This document shows, piece by piece, positions 54,721 through 62,793 of a stretch of DNA of 64,000 nucleotides; the stretch's first letter is position 1; every line of letters starts with the position of its first letter. Origin of the DNA: Sulfuricurvum sp. IAE1 (GTDB taxonomy: Bacteria > Campylobacterota > Campylobacteria > Campylobacterales > Sulfurimonadaceae); assembly GCF_004347735.1 (NCBI RefSeq), contig NZ_SLTI01000013.1, positions 62,001 through 126,000 of the forward strand, in the 5' to 3' direction. A program made the translations under genes and the position numbers. The notes under the pieces were generated by a model, which was given only the letters and a program-made list of their open reading frames with translations, ran no database searches and was not told where the DNA came from.

Positions 54721-55502
54721 ATTTCAAAACGATCGATTTTTCACGCTTCAGTTCCATTCGGATCGGTCCCGTCGCCGACGTAGCCCTGATCGAAAACGAC
54801 CGTGTTCCGCAGGGGCGCGTCATCGTTGGCAGCGCCAACAACCTTCTCGTCTCGCCCACTCCTCCCCCCCTGATGATGCTCTCCAAGGAGTACGATTTTA
54901 TCCGTCTGGAAGAGGACGGCCTCCATATCGGTGCGGCGACCCCGGGAGGAAGGGTTGTTTCGTTCTGCAAAAAAAACGACATCGCCCATTTCGAGTATCT
55001 CTCCAAGCTCCCCGGCACTTTAGGGGGGATGATCAAAATGAACGCGGGGCTCAAGGAATACGAAATTTTCAATCACCTGATTGCCCTGCGGACCCAAAGC
55101 GGATGGAAGAAAAAAGAGGAGATCGCGTACGGTTACCGCAAAACGTCCATCGACGAGGTCGTTTTTGAAGCGGTTTTCGAAGCGTTTGCGGGGTATTCGG
55201 TCGAGCGTTACGACATGTTCTCCCGGATGCGCTCGAACCAGCCCTCCGATCCGAGTGCGGGAAGCTGTTTTAAAAATCCCCCCGGCGACTACGCCGGCCG
55301 GCTGATCGAAGCGGTCGGCCTCAAGGGAATCCGGCGCGGTGCGATGGCGTTTAGCGAGGTTCACGCCAATTTTCTTGTCAACTACGGCGGGGGGACATTC
55401 GACGACGCCCTGTGGTTGATCGGTGAAGCCCAAAAACGGGTGAGGGAGCAATTCGGCATCGAATTGCAGTGTGAGGTCGTGATTTTAGACACGCAAAATT
55501 GA
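54717..55502 (+). CDS. murB: UDP-N-acetylenolpyruvoylglucosamine reductase MurB
   Basis: FAD enzyme forming UDP-MurNAc; 261 aa. SSIRIGPVADVALIE, the FAD loop SANNLLVSP, LPGTLGGMIKMNAG, and PSDPSAGSCFKNPPGDYAGR with the active-site Ser/Cys region, then KGIRRGAMAFSEVHANFLVN. It is shorter than enteric MurB, matching the compact Campylobacterota form. ATGA overlap with fliQ. Confidence 0.93.
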   Translation: MNFKTIDFSRFSSIRIGPVADVALIENDRVPQGRVIVGSANNLLVSPTPPPLMMLSKEYDFIRLEEDGLHIGAATPGGRVVSFCKKNDIAHFEYLSKLPGTLGGMIKMNAGLKEYEIFNHLIALRTQSGWKKKEEIAYGYRKTSIDEVVFEAVFEAFAGYSVERYDMFSRMRSNQPSDPSAGSCFKNPPGDYAGRLIEAVGLKGIRRGAMAFSEVHANFLVNYGGGTFDDALWLIGEAQKRVREQFGIELQCEVVILDTQN

Positions 55503-55522
55503 CGAAAAAACCCTTTTTTCTA

Positions 55523-55552
55523 TTGACTATCATCGTCAATATTGGCTAGAAT
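55523..55552 (+). promoter_or_regulatory. Promoter upstream of the recombinase-like gene
   Basis: TTGACT, 18 bp, TAGAAT. The -35 lies in an inverted repeat (TTGAC-N7-GTCAA, 55523-55539) that could be an operator. Just before it, GAAAAAACCCTTTTTTC (55504-55520) may end murB transcription. Confidence 0.55.
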
Positions 55553-55592
55553 GACGGTGAAACTCATAAATTAAAAGGAGTTTATACGTTAA

Positions 55593-56252
55593 ATGATCGT
55601 CAGTTACATTCGCTCCGACAAAGATTTTGACGGCGTTTACGAACAGCTAAAGCTGATTAACGGATACGCGGATCAGAAAGGATTAATCATTGACGAAGAG
55701 ATGGTGGATCACACCTCTCAAAGCAAACGGCTGGTTGAACGCACCGAAGTCGTCCAGTTTTTCCGCTCGCTTCACGATGATACGCTGATTGTTTACGATG
55801 TGTGGGCATTAAGCAGCCATATCGAGGACCTGGTGCAGATGCTCAGTTGCCTTCTTAAAAACGGCAATACCATCAAGCTGGTAAAACCCAGAATCGTAAT
55901 TGACCGCAATAGTGATACAATGGTGGTGTTGGGACTGATCGACCAGCTTCGTCAGATTTTACAAGACGATGCGAAAAAAGGGATCGGGCGTCCGAAAGGA
56001 TCGAAGTCTTCATCGAAATTCGATACCCACCTTGAAAAAATCATCGATTTGCTTAAAGAGCGCCGGAGTGTCAGCGAAATCGCGCGTATTTTGGGAGTGA
56101 GCCGCAGTTCGCTCAAAGACTATATCGAGTCGCGTGAACTAAAAGAGGTCGTCAACGGTGTATTCGGCGACGGAAACGACGAAGAAGCCGAAGCCACGGT
56201 CATCGGGACGATACGTTGCCCGGTAATAGAAACAAGCTCAAAGGAGGTTTAA
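55593..56252 (+). CDS. Degenerate serine-recombinase-like DNA-binding protein
   Basis: 219 aa. The N-terminal resolvase-like fold is recognisable (VSYIRSDKDFDGVYEQL, VVLGLIDQLRQIL). The catalytic serine position is shifted or replaced (YIRSD instead of Y-x-R-x-S), and the usual D-R-L-x-R arginines are missing (YDVWALSSH). A GRPKGSK linker and a C-terminal HTH (VSEIARILGVSRSSLKDYI, about 150-175) are intact. It is therefore probably a regulator rather than a recombinase. Its stop overlaps the ccoG ATG by one base, suggesting a link to cbb3 oxidase biogenesis. Confidence 0.75.
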   Translation: MIVSYIRSDKDFDGVYEQLKLINGYADQKGLIIDEEMVDHTSQSKRLVERTEVVQFFRSLHDDTLIVYDVWALSSHIEDLVQMLSCLLKNGNTIKLVKPRIVIDRNSDTMVVLGLIDQLRQILQDDAKKGIGRPKGSKSSSKFDTHLEKIIDLLKERRSVSEIARILGVSRSSLKDYIESRELKEVVNGVFGDGNDEEAEATVIGTIRCPVIETSSKEV

Positions 56253-57691
56253 TGAGCGAAACAACAAACCCGCAAGGGAAGGAATATTTGGCAGGGTGGA
56301 CGCCCTGGCGCATCAAACGGTACTGGTTCTACGGTCTGGTGACCGTTTTGTCTCTGGTCATTCCGTGGATCCAAATCGACGGCAACCATCTTTTTTTGCT
56401 CAGCTTCGACAAACTCAAGCTTCACCTGATGTTTGTGCAGTTCGACATGCAAGAGCTTTATCTGATGCCGTTTTTGCTGATGATTCTTTTTATCGGTATT
56501 TTCGGTATCACGGTACTGGGAGGACGGGTGTTCTGCGGATGGATGTGTCCCCAGACGATTTTCCGCGTCGTGTACCGCGACCTGATCGAGACGAAACTGC
56601 TCGGTCTGCGCAAACGGATTAAAAACAAGCAGCAAGAGCCCGATTATTCGAAAGTAGAAAACAAGATCAAGCGGGTAGTGGCACTGTTGCTTTGGACGGG
56701 TCTGGCATTCGTCGCCGCCGCCGATTTGATGTGGTATTTCGTACCGCCTGAAGATTTCTTTGCCTATATCCAGAACCCGGCCGAGCATCCCGTACTGATC
56801 GGATCGATCCTCGTCATTGTCGGCTTCTTGGTGTATGACGTTATTTTTCTCAAGGAAAATTTCTGTGTCTACGTTTGTCCGTATTCACGCATCCAGTCGG
56901 TTCTCTACGATGAAGACACCGTAATGGCGATCTATAACCCTAACCGCGGCGGTGACATCTATAATGAGAGTAAAGAAAAAGTCTTTACCAAACAAAACGA
57001 TCTTCTGAGTGTCAACCCGAATGCGGAATGTACGACGTGTGAGAGCTGCGTCACCGTATGTCCGACCCACATCGACATCCGTAAAGGGCTTCAGCTGGAG
57101 TGTATCAACTGTCTCGAATGCGTCGACGCCTGTACCGAAGTGATGGGGAAACTGGGCAAACCGACACTGGTCGAATGGTCAAGCGAAAAAGAGACCCTAT
57201 TCCGGAAGGGGAAAACCGACTATTTCCGTCCGAAAATTCTTGGATACATCGCCGTCTTGGTGATCGTCAGCATCGTTTTGGCGATGATGGGAAGTAAAAA
57301 AGAGTACATGCTCCTCAACATTAACAAAGAAAACCGTCTGTATTCGATCAATCAGACCGAAGATGGGAAAGTCCGGGTCGACAACGCCTATACATTCCTG
57401 CTGCAGAACACGCTGAACGAGGATCACGAATATTATTTCGACGTCATCGCTCCGGCGGGAATGGAAGGGAAGATCAAGATCGATCAGCCGGCAAAACCGT
57501 TTAAAGTCAAACCGGGCGTCGTCAAGAAAAAAGTCGTGGTGCTCTATACCGAAGAGACTCTTGTCAACGACGACCGCAAAGATACGGTGATTCCGATTAC
57601 GATCCGCGCGTACGCCATCGATGCAAAAGACAAAGTGATCGTCGACCGTCAGTCGACGTTTACCTTCCCCCGCGCCGATCTCCTCAAATAA
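56252..57691 (+). CDS. ccoG: Cytochrome c oxidase accessory protein CcoG (RdxA/FixG)
   Basis: 479 aa membrane iron-sulfur protein assisting Cu delivery and cbb3 oxidase assembly. About five membrane helices, GGRVFCGWMCPQTI and NFCVYVCPYSRIQS motifs, then two 4Fe-4S clusters (CTTCESCVTVCP and CINCLECVDAC) and a periplasmic Ig-like C-terminal domain (FKVKPGVVKKKVVVLY). The start at 56252 has AAAGGAGG; the longer upstream frame lies within the recombinase-like gene. Confidence 0.94.
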   Translation: MSETTNPQGKEYLAGWTPWRIKRYWFYGLVTVLSLVIPWIQIDGNHLFLLSFDKLKLHLMFVQFDMQELYLMPFLLMILFIGIFGITVLGGRVFCGWMCPQTIFRVVYRDLIETKLLGLRKRIKNKQQEPDYSKVENKIKRVVALLLWTGLAFVAAADLMWYFVPPEDFFAYIQNPAEHPVLIGSILVIVGFLVYDVIFLKENFCVYVCPYSRIQSVLYDEDTVMAIYNPNRGGDIYNESKEKVFTKQNDLLSVNPNAECTTCESCVTVCPTHIDIRKGLQLECINCLECVDACTEVMGKLGKPTLVEWSSEKETLFRKGKTDYFRPKILGYIAVLVIVSIVLAMMGSKKEYMLLNINKENRLYSINQTEDGKVRVDNAYTFLLQNTLNEDHEYYFDVIAPAGMEGKIKIDQPAKPFKVKPGVVKKKVVVLYTEETLVNDDRKDTVIPITIRAYAIDAKDKVIVDRQSTFTFPRADLLK

Positions 57692-57695
57692 CTCC

Positions 57696-57715
57696 AAAGG
57701 GGCCTGCGCCCCTTT
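57696..57715 (+). terminator. Terminator after ccoG
   Basis: AAAGGGGC-CTGC-GCCCCTTT, an 8-bp perfect stem 4 nt after the stop codon. The following 178 nt up to purM carry no gene. Confidence 0.7.
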
Positions 57716-57893
57716 GCGTAACACATTCCCGAACGTTCGCTTCTTTTGCCGTTTTCCCACATGCCTGGTATTGTATTCGGCGTTTTAATGCAGGTATATC
57801 ATCTTGGAGTCAGGGGAACAATCAGTACTATAGATGTAAGAGTGAATAAAAAAGCGGCAAATGGAGAAGGATCCGCCGAAGCGGAATGAAGAA

Positions 57894-58889
57894 TCAGACG
57901 AGGACCGCTTCGCGTTTGCCCTCTTCGAGTTTTCCGATGACATATCCGTCGGTGTTGGCAAGGACGGCATCGACGTTTTCCGGACGGACGACGAGGATCA
58001 TTCCGACCCCCATGTTGAACGCGCGGAACATTTCGGAACGTTCGACATGCTGGCCGATTAGTTCGAAAATAGGGAGAACGCGGATCGAGGATTCGTCGAT
58101 CACGGCGCGCAGCCCCTCGGGAAGGACGCGGGGGAGGTTCTCGACGATACCGCCTCCCGTGATGTGGGCGAGGGCCTGGATTTTGTCCTTGTTGGCCTTG
58201 AACGTTTTGACGTAGATGCGCGTAGGGGTGAGAAGGGTTTCGATGAGGGATTTGCCCTCGAACTCATCGTCGAATTTCATCCCCATTTTTTCCAGCAGTA
58301 CCTTGCGTGCGAGCGAGAAGCCGTTGGAATGGAGCCCCGAACTTGGCAGCGCGATAAGAACGTCTCCCGCAGCTACTTTATCGGTCCGGTCGAGTTCGCT
58401 TTTTTCTCCGATACCGACGGCAAATCCGGCGAGGTCGTAGTCGTCTGAATGGTACATCCCCGGCATTTCGGCCGTTTCGCCGCCGATGAGGGCACATTCG
58501 GCCTGGCGGCATCCTTCCGCGATACCGCCGACGACCGCAGTGGCGGCAGCCACATCGAGTTTACCCGTCGCATAGTAATCGAGGAAAAACGAAGGAGTTC
58601 CGAAGTTACAGATGAGGTCGTTGACGCACATGGCGACGAGGTCGATCCCGACGGTGTTATGGATTCCCGAATCGATGGCGAGTTTGAGTTTCGTACCGAC
58701 ACCGTCCGTTGCGGCGAGCATGACCGGTTCTTTGTATCCTGCAGGCAGTTCGAAAGCACCCGCGAACGATCCGATCCCCCCGAGAACTCCGGGAACGGCG
58801 GTCGATTTGACCAGCGGTTTGATGTTTTCGACGAAGCTGTTGCCCGCATCGATATCGACACCGGCATCTTTGTAGCTGATTTGGCTCAT
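57894..58889 (-). CDS. purM: Phosphoribosylformylglycinamidine cyclo-ligase
   Basis: AIR synthetase of purine synthesis; 331 aa. Motifs: [13 protein letters not shown] at the N-terminus, [17 protein letters not shown], the nucleotide-binding [44 protein letters not shown] and [19 protein letters not shown] with GTGAGGG as ribosome site, which lies in an inverted repeat directly after the -10 box. Confidence 0.96.
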   Translation of the reverse strand: MSQISYKDAGVDIDAGNSFVENIKPLVKSTAVPGVLGGIGSFAGAFELPAGYKEPVMLAATDGVGTKLKLAIDSGIHNTVGIDLVAMCVNDLICNFGTPSFFLDYYATGKLDVAAATAVVGGIAEGCRQAECALIGGETAEMPGMYHSDDYDLAGFAVGIGEKSELDRTDKVAAGDVLIALPSSGLHSNGFSLARKVLLEKMGMKFDDEFEGKSLIETLLTPTRIYVKTFKANKDKIQALAHITGGGIVENLPRVLPEGLRAVIDESSIRVLPIFELIGQHVERSEMFRAFNMGVGMILVVRPENVDAVLANTDGYVIGKLEEGKREAVLV

Positions 58890-58895
58890 AAAAAT

Positions 58896-58924
58896 CCCTC
58901 ACCTGAAATAGTGAGGGAATTATA
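58896..58924 (-). promoter_or_regulatory. purM -10 box and inverted repeat masking the ribosome site
   Basis: On the minus strand TATAAT (58919-58924) is followed by CCCTCAC-TATTTCAG-GTGAGGG (58896-58917), whose 3' arm is the purM SD. It could act as an operator at the transcript start or as an SD-sequestering hairpin. Confidence 0.5.
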
Positions 58925-58967
58925 ACGCAAGAGTCGTTAGGGGAAATTGAGAAGGGCGGTTTAGCGG

Positions 58968-59171
58968 TTAATCTTTTTTATCGCACGATCCGAAGATTTT
59001 CCGGAACATCCAGATCGAAGGACAAAAATCGGTCAATGCCCAAACCAGGACCATCAAAATTACGAAGCTCTGGATGATAACCGCCCATTGAAGCTGGCCG
59101 TTCATGAAGAGCACCATAGCCACGGTCAGGACGATGGCCATCAGGAAACGCTGAATTTTTTCTGCACACAT
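58968..59171 (-). CDS. DUF2892 (YgaP-like) membrane protein
   Basis: 67 aa with two membrane helices (MAIVLTVAMVLFM and IIQSFVILMVLVWALTD), followed by FCPSIWMFRKIFG. This matches DUF2892, the membrane part of YgaP-type proteins without the rhodanese domain. Function unknown. A TATAAT box (59205-59210) lies about 34 nt upstream. Confidence 0.8.
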   Translation of the reverse strand: MCAEKIQRFLMAIVLTVAMVLFMNGQLQWAVIIQSFVILMVLVWALTDFCPSIWMFRKIFGSCDKKD

Positions 59172-59328
59172 GTTGAACTCCGTTGGATAGTGGATTGTGC
59201 CGAAATTATAGCGAAACGGAACGGTACAACCTTTAATGTCTGAGGCTACGGCGAATATTCAATGCCTTTTAATCTCCGCATGTTACAATCGCTCGAAAAT
59301 TCTGCTAAAAGACGAGAGACCCGTATTG

Positions 59329-59883
59329 ATGAAAACGTTTATTTACCCCGAAATGATGGTCCACGTTCCGATGTGTACCCATAAAAATCCCCGATCGGTG
59401 CTGGTTTCGAGCGATGAAGCCGGCCTTCTGGGAGCCGAACTGGCGCGGTATCGTGACGTTGAAGCGGTGTATGCCCCCACCGCACAACTGCTCAATACCC
59501 TGCGCGACGCGCTGGATAACAGCGCGGACGTCGTGATCCTGGACACACAATGCGACGATGCGGCGGTATTGGCCCATCTGAACCGCGTTCTCAAAAACGA
59601 CGGGTTGTGCGTTCTCCGCCATCGGGACCTCGACGAGGTCGAAGCCAATACGAAACTGATGCAGATACTCGGCAACTATTTCAAAATTATCATGCCCTAT
59701 ACCGTCGGGGACGGAACGACGCTGCTATTGTGCTCCAAAGAGTACCATCCCACCGCGGATCTGATTTTGCAGCGCAGCGACCTCCTCGAAGGACAAAACT
59801 ACTACAACTGCGATATCCATACGGCCGCTTTCGCCATGCCGCAGTACATCCGCAAAAATTATCTGGGAATCATCCGCAACTGA
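59329..59883 (+). CDS. Spermidine synthase-like protein
   Basis: 184 aa. Rossmann-like strands (SVLVSSDEAGLLGAEL, ADVVILDTQ, LCVLRHRDLDEVEA) and the C-terminal QRSDLLEGQNYYNCDIHTAA and MPQYIRKNYLG resemble the shortened spermidine synthase (SpeE)-like proteins of Campylobacterota. The glycine-rich SAM motif of canonical SpeE is not evident, so enzymatic activity is uncertain. The start ATG at 59329 is chosen over upstream codons by similarity of length; its ribosome site is weak. The stop overlaps coaE. Confidence 0.65.
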   Translation: MKTFIYPEMMVHVPMCTHKNPRSVLVSSDEAGLLGAELARYRDVEAVYAPTAQLLNTLRDALDNSADVVILDTQCDDAAVLAHLNRVLKNDGLCVLRHRDLDEVEANTKLMQILGNYFKIIMPYTVGDGTTLLLCSKEYHPTADLILQRSDLLEGQNYYNCDIHTAAFAMPQYIRKNYLGIIRN

Positions 59884-60488
59884 TGCCGTATCGCTACGCC
59901 ATTGCTTTGACCGGAGGGATCGCTACGGGTAAAAGCACCGTGGCCTCCCTTCTCGCCCTCAGCGGCCTTCGGATCATCGATGCCGACACCATTTCCCACC
60001 GGATACTCGACCAGAACGCCGGATGGGTTGCGGAACATTTCGGCGATACCTTCGTGAAAGGGGACAAGGTCGACCGCCCCGCACTGGGGAAATTGGTATT
60101 TGCCGATCCCGATGCCAAAAAAGAGCTCGAAAATTTTCTACATCCCAAAATCCGTGCGGCCATCGAGGAAGAGAGTGAAAAACAAGACGCCCTCGGCTAC
60201 CCCTACCTGATCGATATTCCCCTCTTTTTCGAGACGCAGTCGTACCCCATAAAAGATTCGGTCGTCGTCTATACGCCCAAAGCCCTTCAGCTCGAACGCT
60301 TTATCAAGCGCAACGGTTTTTCGGAAGAGGAGTCCCTCCGCCGTATCGGGAGCCAGATGGACATCGACGAGAAAAAAGCACGCGCGACCTGGGTCATAGA
60401 CAACTCTTCCAATCTCAAACACCTTCAGGGCGAATGCGAACAATTCGTCGAGACGATTAAAGCGCTCTATCCCGTCCCTAAGGTATAA
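59883..60488 (+). CDS. coaE: Dephospho-CoA kinase
   Basis: Last step of CoA synthesis; 201 aa. Walker A TGGIATGKSTVA, DADTISHRILD, the lid region LFFETQSYPIKDSVVVY, and RIGSQMDIDEKKARA. Start ATG overlaps the TGA of the preceding gene (TGATG), so expression is coupled. Confidence 0.95.
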   Translation: MPYRYAIALTGGIATGKSTVASLLALSGLRIIDADTISHRILDQNAGWVAEHFGDTFVKGDKVDRPALGKLVFADPDAKKELENFLHPKIRAAIEEESEKQDALGYPYLIDIPLFFETQSYPIKDSVVVYTPKALQLERFIKRNGFSEEESLRRIGSQMDIDEKKARATWVIDNSSNLKHLQGECEQFVETIKALYPVPKV

Positions 60489-60518
60489 TGGCACACATTA
60501 TATCCGAAGGATTCCCGT

Positions 60519-61268
60519 ATGCTCCAAATCGCCAAATACTGTGCCAGCGGCAACGATTTCGTTATTTTTCACGCGTTTGAAAAAGCCGACCGTTCCGAAC
60601 TCGCCCGAACCCTCTGCGACCGGCAGAACGGGATCGGCGCAGACGGGCTGATCGTTCTGGTACCGCACGAAAGTCTCGATTTTGAGTGGGAATTCTACAA
60701 TGCCGACGGTTCCACCGCCTCGATGTGCGGCAACGGCAGCCGTGCGTGCGCCCATTACGCCTGGCGTTTCGCTCTTGCGCCCGCATCGATGTCCTTTCTG
60801 ACGGGAGCGGGAGTGATCAAAGCGCGGGTGGAAGGATCGATGGTGCAAAGCGATCTGACCCCTCCGCGTATCGTGGAACGGGAGATCGACGAAGCGGGAA
60901 TGAAATGGTGGCTTATCGACACGGGGGTTCCCCATCTTATTACGTTTGATGCGGACATCGACGATTTCAACATCGAACTCGCACGCGGGTTACGCCATAA
61001 ATACAACGCCAACGTCAATATCGCCGCACGCAACCCTGATGGAACATTACGGGTGCGCACGTACGAGCGCGGGGTGGAAGATGAAACCCTCGCATGTGGG
61101 ACGGGGATGGCCGCGTCGTTTTATCGCGCCAACCGCGAAGGGCTTGTTCCGGACCAAACGCAGGTATTCCCCAAAAGCGGGGAGACGCTGTATCTGGGGC
61201 TCGAAGAGGGTGTGATTACTTTCAAAGGGGAAGTCAAAGGGGTGTTTGAGACGCTCTGGAAGTGGTAA
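60519..61268 (+). CDS. dapF: Diaminopimelate epimerase
   Basis: Converts LL- to meso-diaminopimelate for lysine and peptidoglycan; 249 aa. Cofactor-free racemase with two catalytic Cys, in SMCGNGSRACAHY and ETLACGTGMAAS; ASGNDFVIF at the N-terminus and RQNGIGADGLI also match. Converges on prfA with only 10 nt between stops. Confidence 0.95.
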   Translation: MLQIAKYCASGNDFVIFHAFEKADRSELARTLCDRQNGIGADGLIVLVPHESLDFEWEFYNADGSTASMCGNGSRACAHYAWRFALAPASMSFLTGAGVIKARVEGSMVQSDLTPPRIVEREIDEAGMKWWLIDTGVPHLITFDADIDDFNIELARGLRHKYNANVNIAARNPDGTLRVRTYERGVEDETLACGTGMAASFYRANREGLVPDQTQVFPKSGETLYLGLEEGVITFKGEVKGVFETLWKW

Positions 61269-61278
61269 GAGGGGCTGG

Positions 61279-62346
61279 TTAAAGCCCGTTCTGCTCCATC
61301 AGCTTCGCCTGCGCGTCCGCAATCAAAGGTTCGATGATATCGTCCATCAGTCCCCCTTGCATGATCTCGTCAAGACGATAGAGGGTAAGGTTGATCCGGT
61401 GGTCGGAGATGCGGTTCTGGGGATAGTTGTAGGTGCGGATCCGCCCTGAACGGTCCCCAGAACCGACCTGCTCTTTCCGCTCGGCCATCTCTTTTTCCTT
61501 GGCCTCTTCCATCTGCATTTCATACAGACGCGCCTTGAGGATCTTCATCGCTTTGTCTTTGTTTTTGTGCTGCGATTTCTCATCCTGGTTGGTGACGACG
61601 ATTCCGGTCGGAAGATGGGTGATCCGCACCGCAGAGTCGGTCGTGTTAACGCTTTGGCCGCCGCAGCCGGAGGAGCGCATGACGTCGATTTTCAGATCGT
61701 TTTCGTTGATCGTGATTTCCACGTCGTCGACTTCGGGCATCACCGCAACGGTGATCGCCGAGGTGTGGACACGCCCCTGCGATTCGGTCGCGGGGACCCG
61801 CTGAACCCGGTGGGTTCCCGCTTCGTATTTGAGGCGCGAATAGACCTGGTCACCTTTGATGAGGGCGATGATCTCTTTGTATCCCCCAGCATCGGACGGG
61901 CTGGTACTCATCAGCTCGATTTTCCATCCCTTGAGGTCGGCGTAACGGACGTAGGCGTTGAACAAATCACCGACGAACAATGCCGCCTCATCTCCGCCGG
62001 TGCCGGCACGCAGCTCGATGTAGATGTTGCGCTTGTCGTTAGGATCGGCAGGGATCAGGAGTTTTTTGATCTCTTCTTCGAGGGGTTCGATCCGGGGTTC
62101 GAGGGATCTGAGTTCCTCTTTGGCCAGTTCGCCCAGCTCGGAATCGAAGATAAGCCCTTTGTTTTCGTCGATGTCGGCAAGGAGCTTTTTATACTCGGTC
62201 GCCTTGGCGTAGATGCTCTGCAATGAGGACTGCTCTTTGGAGAGTTCGGTCATCCGTTTGACGTCGTTGCCGATATCGGGGGAACTGAGCAGTTCGGTGA
62301 TCTCGTTATAACGGTTGATAAAAGGGGTGAGTTTGTCGGCTAACAT
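61279..62346 (-). CDS. prfA: Peptide chain release factor 1
   Basis: Recognises UAA and UAG stop codons; 355 aa, usual length. The codon-reading tripeptide is in [10 protein letters not shown] and the peptidyl-hydrolysis GGQ in [11 protein letters not shown]. The N-terminal coiled coil and the C-terminal [16 protein letters not shown] are intact. The start at 62346 gives the family length; the ribosome site is weak. Follows rpsT in the same direction. Confidence 0.97.
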   Translation of the reverse strand: MLADKLTPFINRYNEITELLSSPDIGNDVKRMTELSKEQSSLQSIYAKATEYKKLLADIDENKGLIFDSELGELAKEELRSLEPRIEPLEEEIKKLLIPADPNDKRNIYIELRAGTGGDEAALFVGDLFNAYVRYADLKGWKIELMSTSPSDAGGYKEIIALIKGDQVYSRLKYEAGTHRVQRVPATESQGRVHTSAITVAVMPEVDDVEITINENDLKIDVMRSSGCGGQSVNTTDSAVRITHLPTGIVVTNQDEKSQHKNKDKAMKILKARLYEMQMEEAKEKEMAERKEQVGSGDRSGRIRTYNYPQNRISDHRINLTLYRLDEIMQGGLMDDIIEPLIADAQAKLMEQNGL

Positions 62347-62370
62347 GGTGATAGTCCAGAAAGGGGATGG

Positions 62371-62389
62371 TTGCCTCGTAAAGAGGCAA
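62371..62389 (-). terminator. Hairpin between rpsT and prfA
   Basis: TTGCCTC-N5-GAGGCAA, 7-bp perfect stem in the 57-nt gap. No downstream U tract in the rpsT direction, so perhaps a processing site or weak terminator. Confidence 0.4.
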
Positions 62390-62403
62390 AGCAAAAAGGT
62401 GAT

Positions 62404-62667
62404 TTACGCCAGTTTGTTGACGGCGAGGTGGAGGCGGCTGACTTTGCGAGCGGCAGTCTCTTTTTTCAAGACACCTTTGCTAACATATTTGTGAAGGTTG
62501 GCGTTAGCGATAACAAGAGCGGCTTTTGCCTCGTCTTTGTTGCCTGCTTCAACGGCAGTGCGAACTGCTTTAACGATGTTTTTGATACGTGTGCGGTAAA
62601 ACCGGTTGCGTTCTGTACGCTTTTCCGTCTGGCGGATACGTTTCAATGCTGACTTATGGTTTGCCAT
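62404..62667 (-). CDS. rpsT: 30S ribosomal protein S20
   Basis: 87 aa, highly basic. Starts [20 protein letters not shown] and ends with the conserved [12 protein letters not shown] region. The start ATG at 62667 follows AAGGATAAATGCC. The upstream leader contains a small GGTAG/CTACC hairpin (62697-62710), possibly relevant to ribosomal-protein autoregulation. Confidence 0.97.
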   Translation of the reverse strand: MANHKSALKRIRQTEKRTERNRFYRTRIKNIVKAVRTAVEAGNKDEAKAALVIANANLHKYVSKGVLKKETAARKVSRLHLAVNKLA

Positions 62668-62793
62668 GGCATTTATCCTTGTCGAATTTTTTTTAGGGTA
62701 GAATGCTACCTTAAAGATAATTAAATTTAAGTTAAAATTTATAGGTTTTGACATAAAAAAGTTTAATTAATGTAAAAAAGGAAGAAAAAAATA

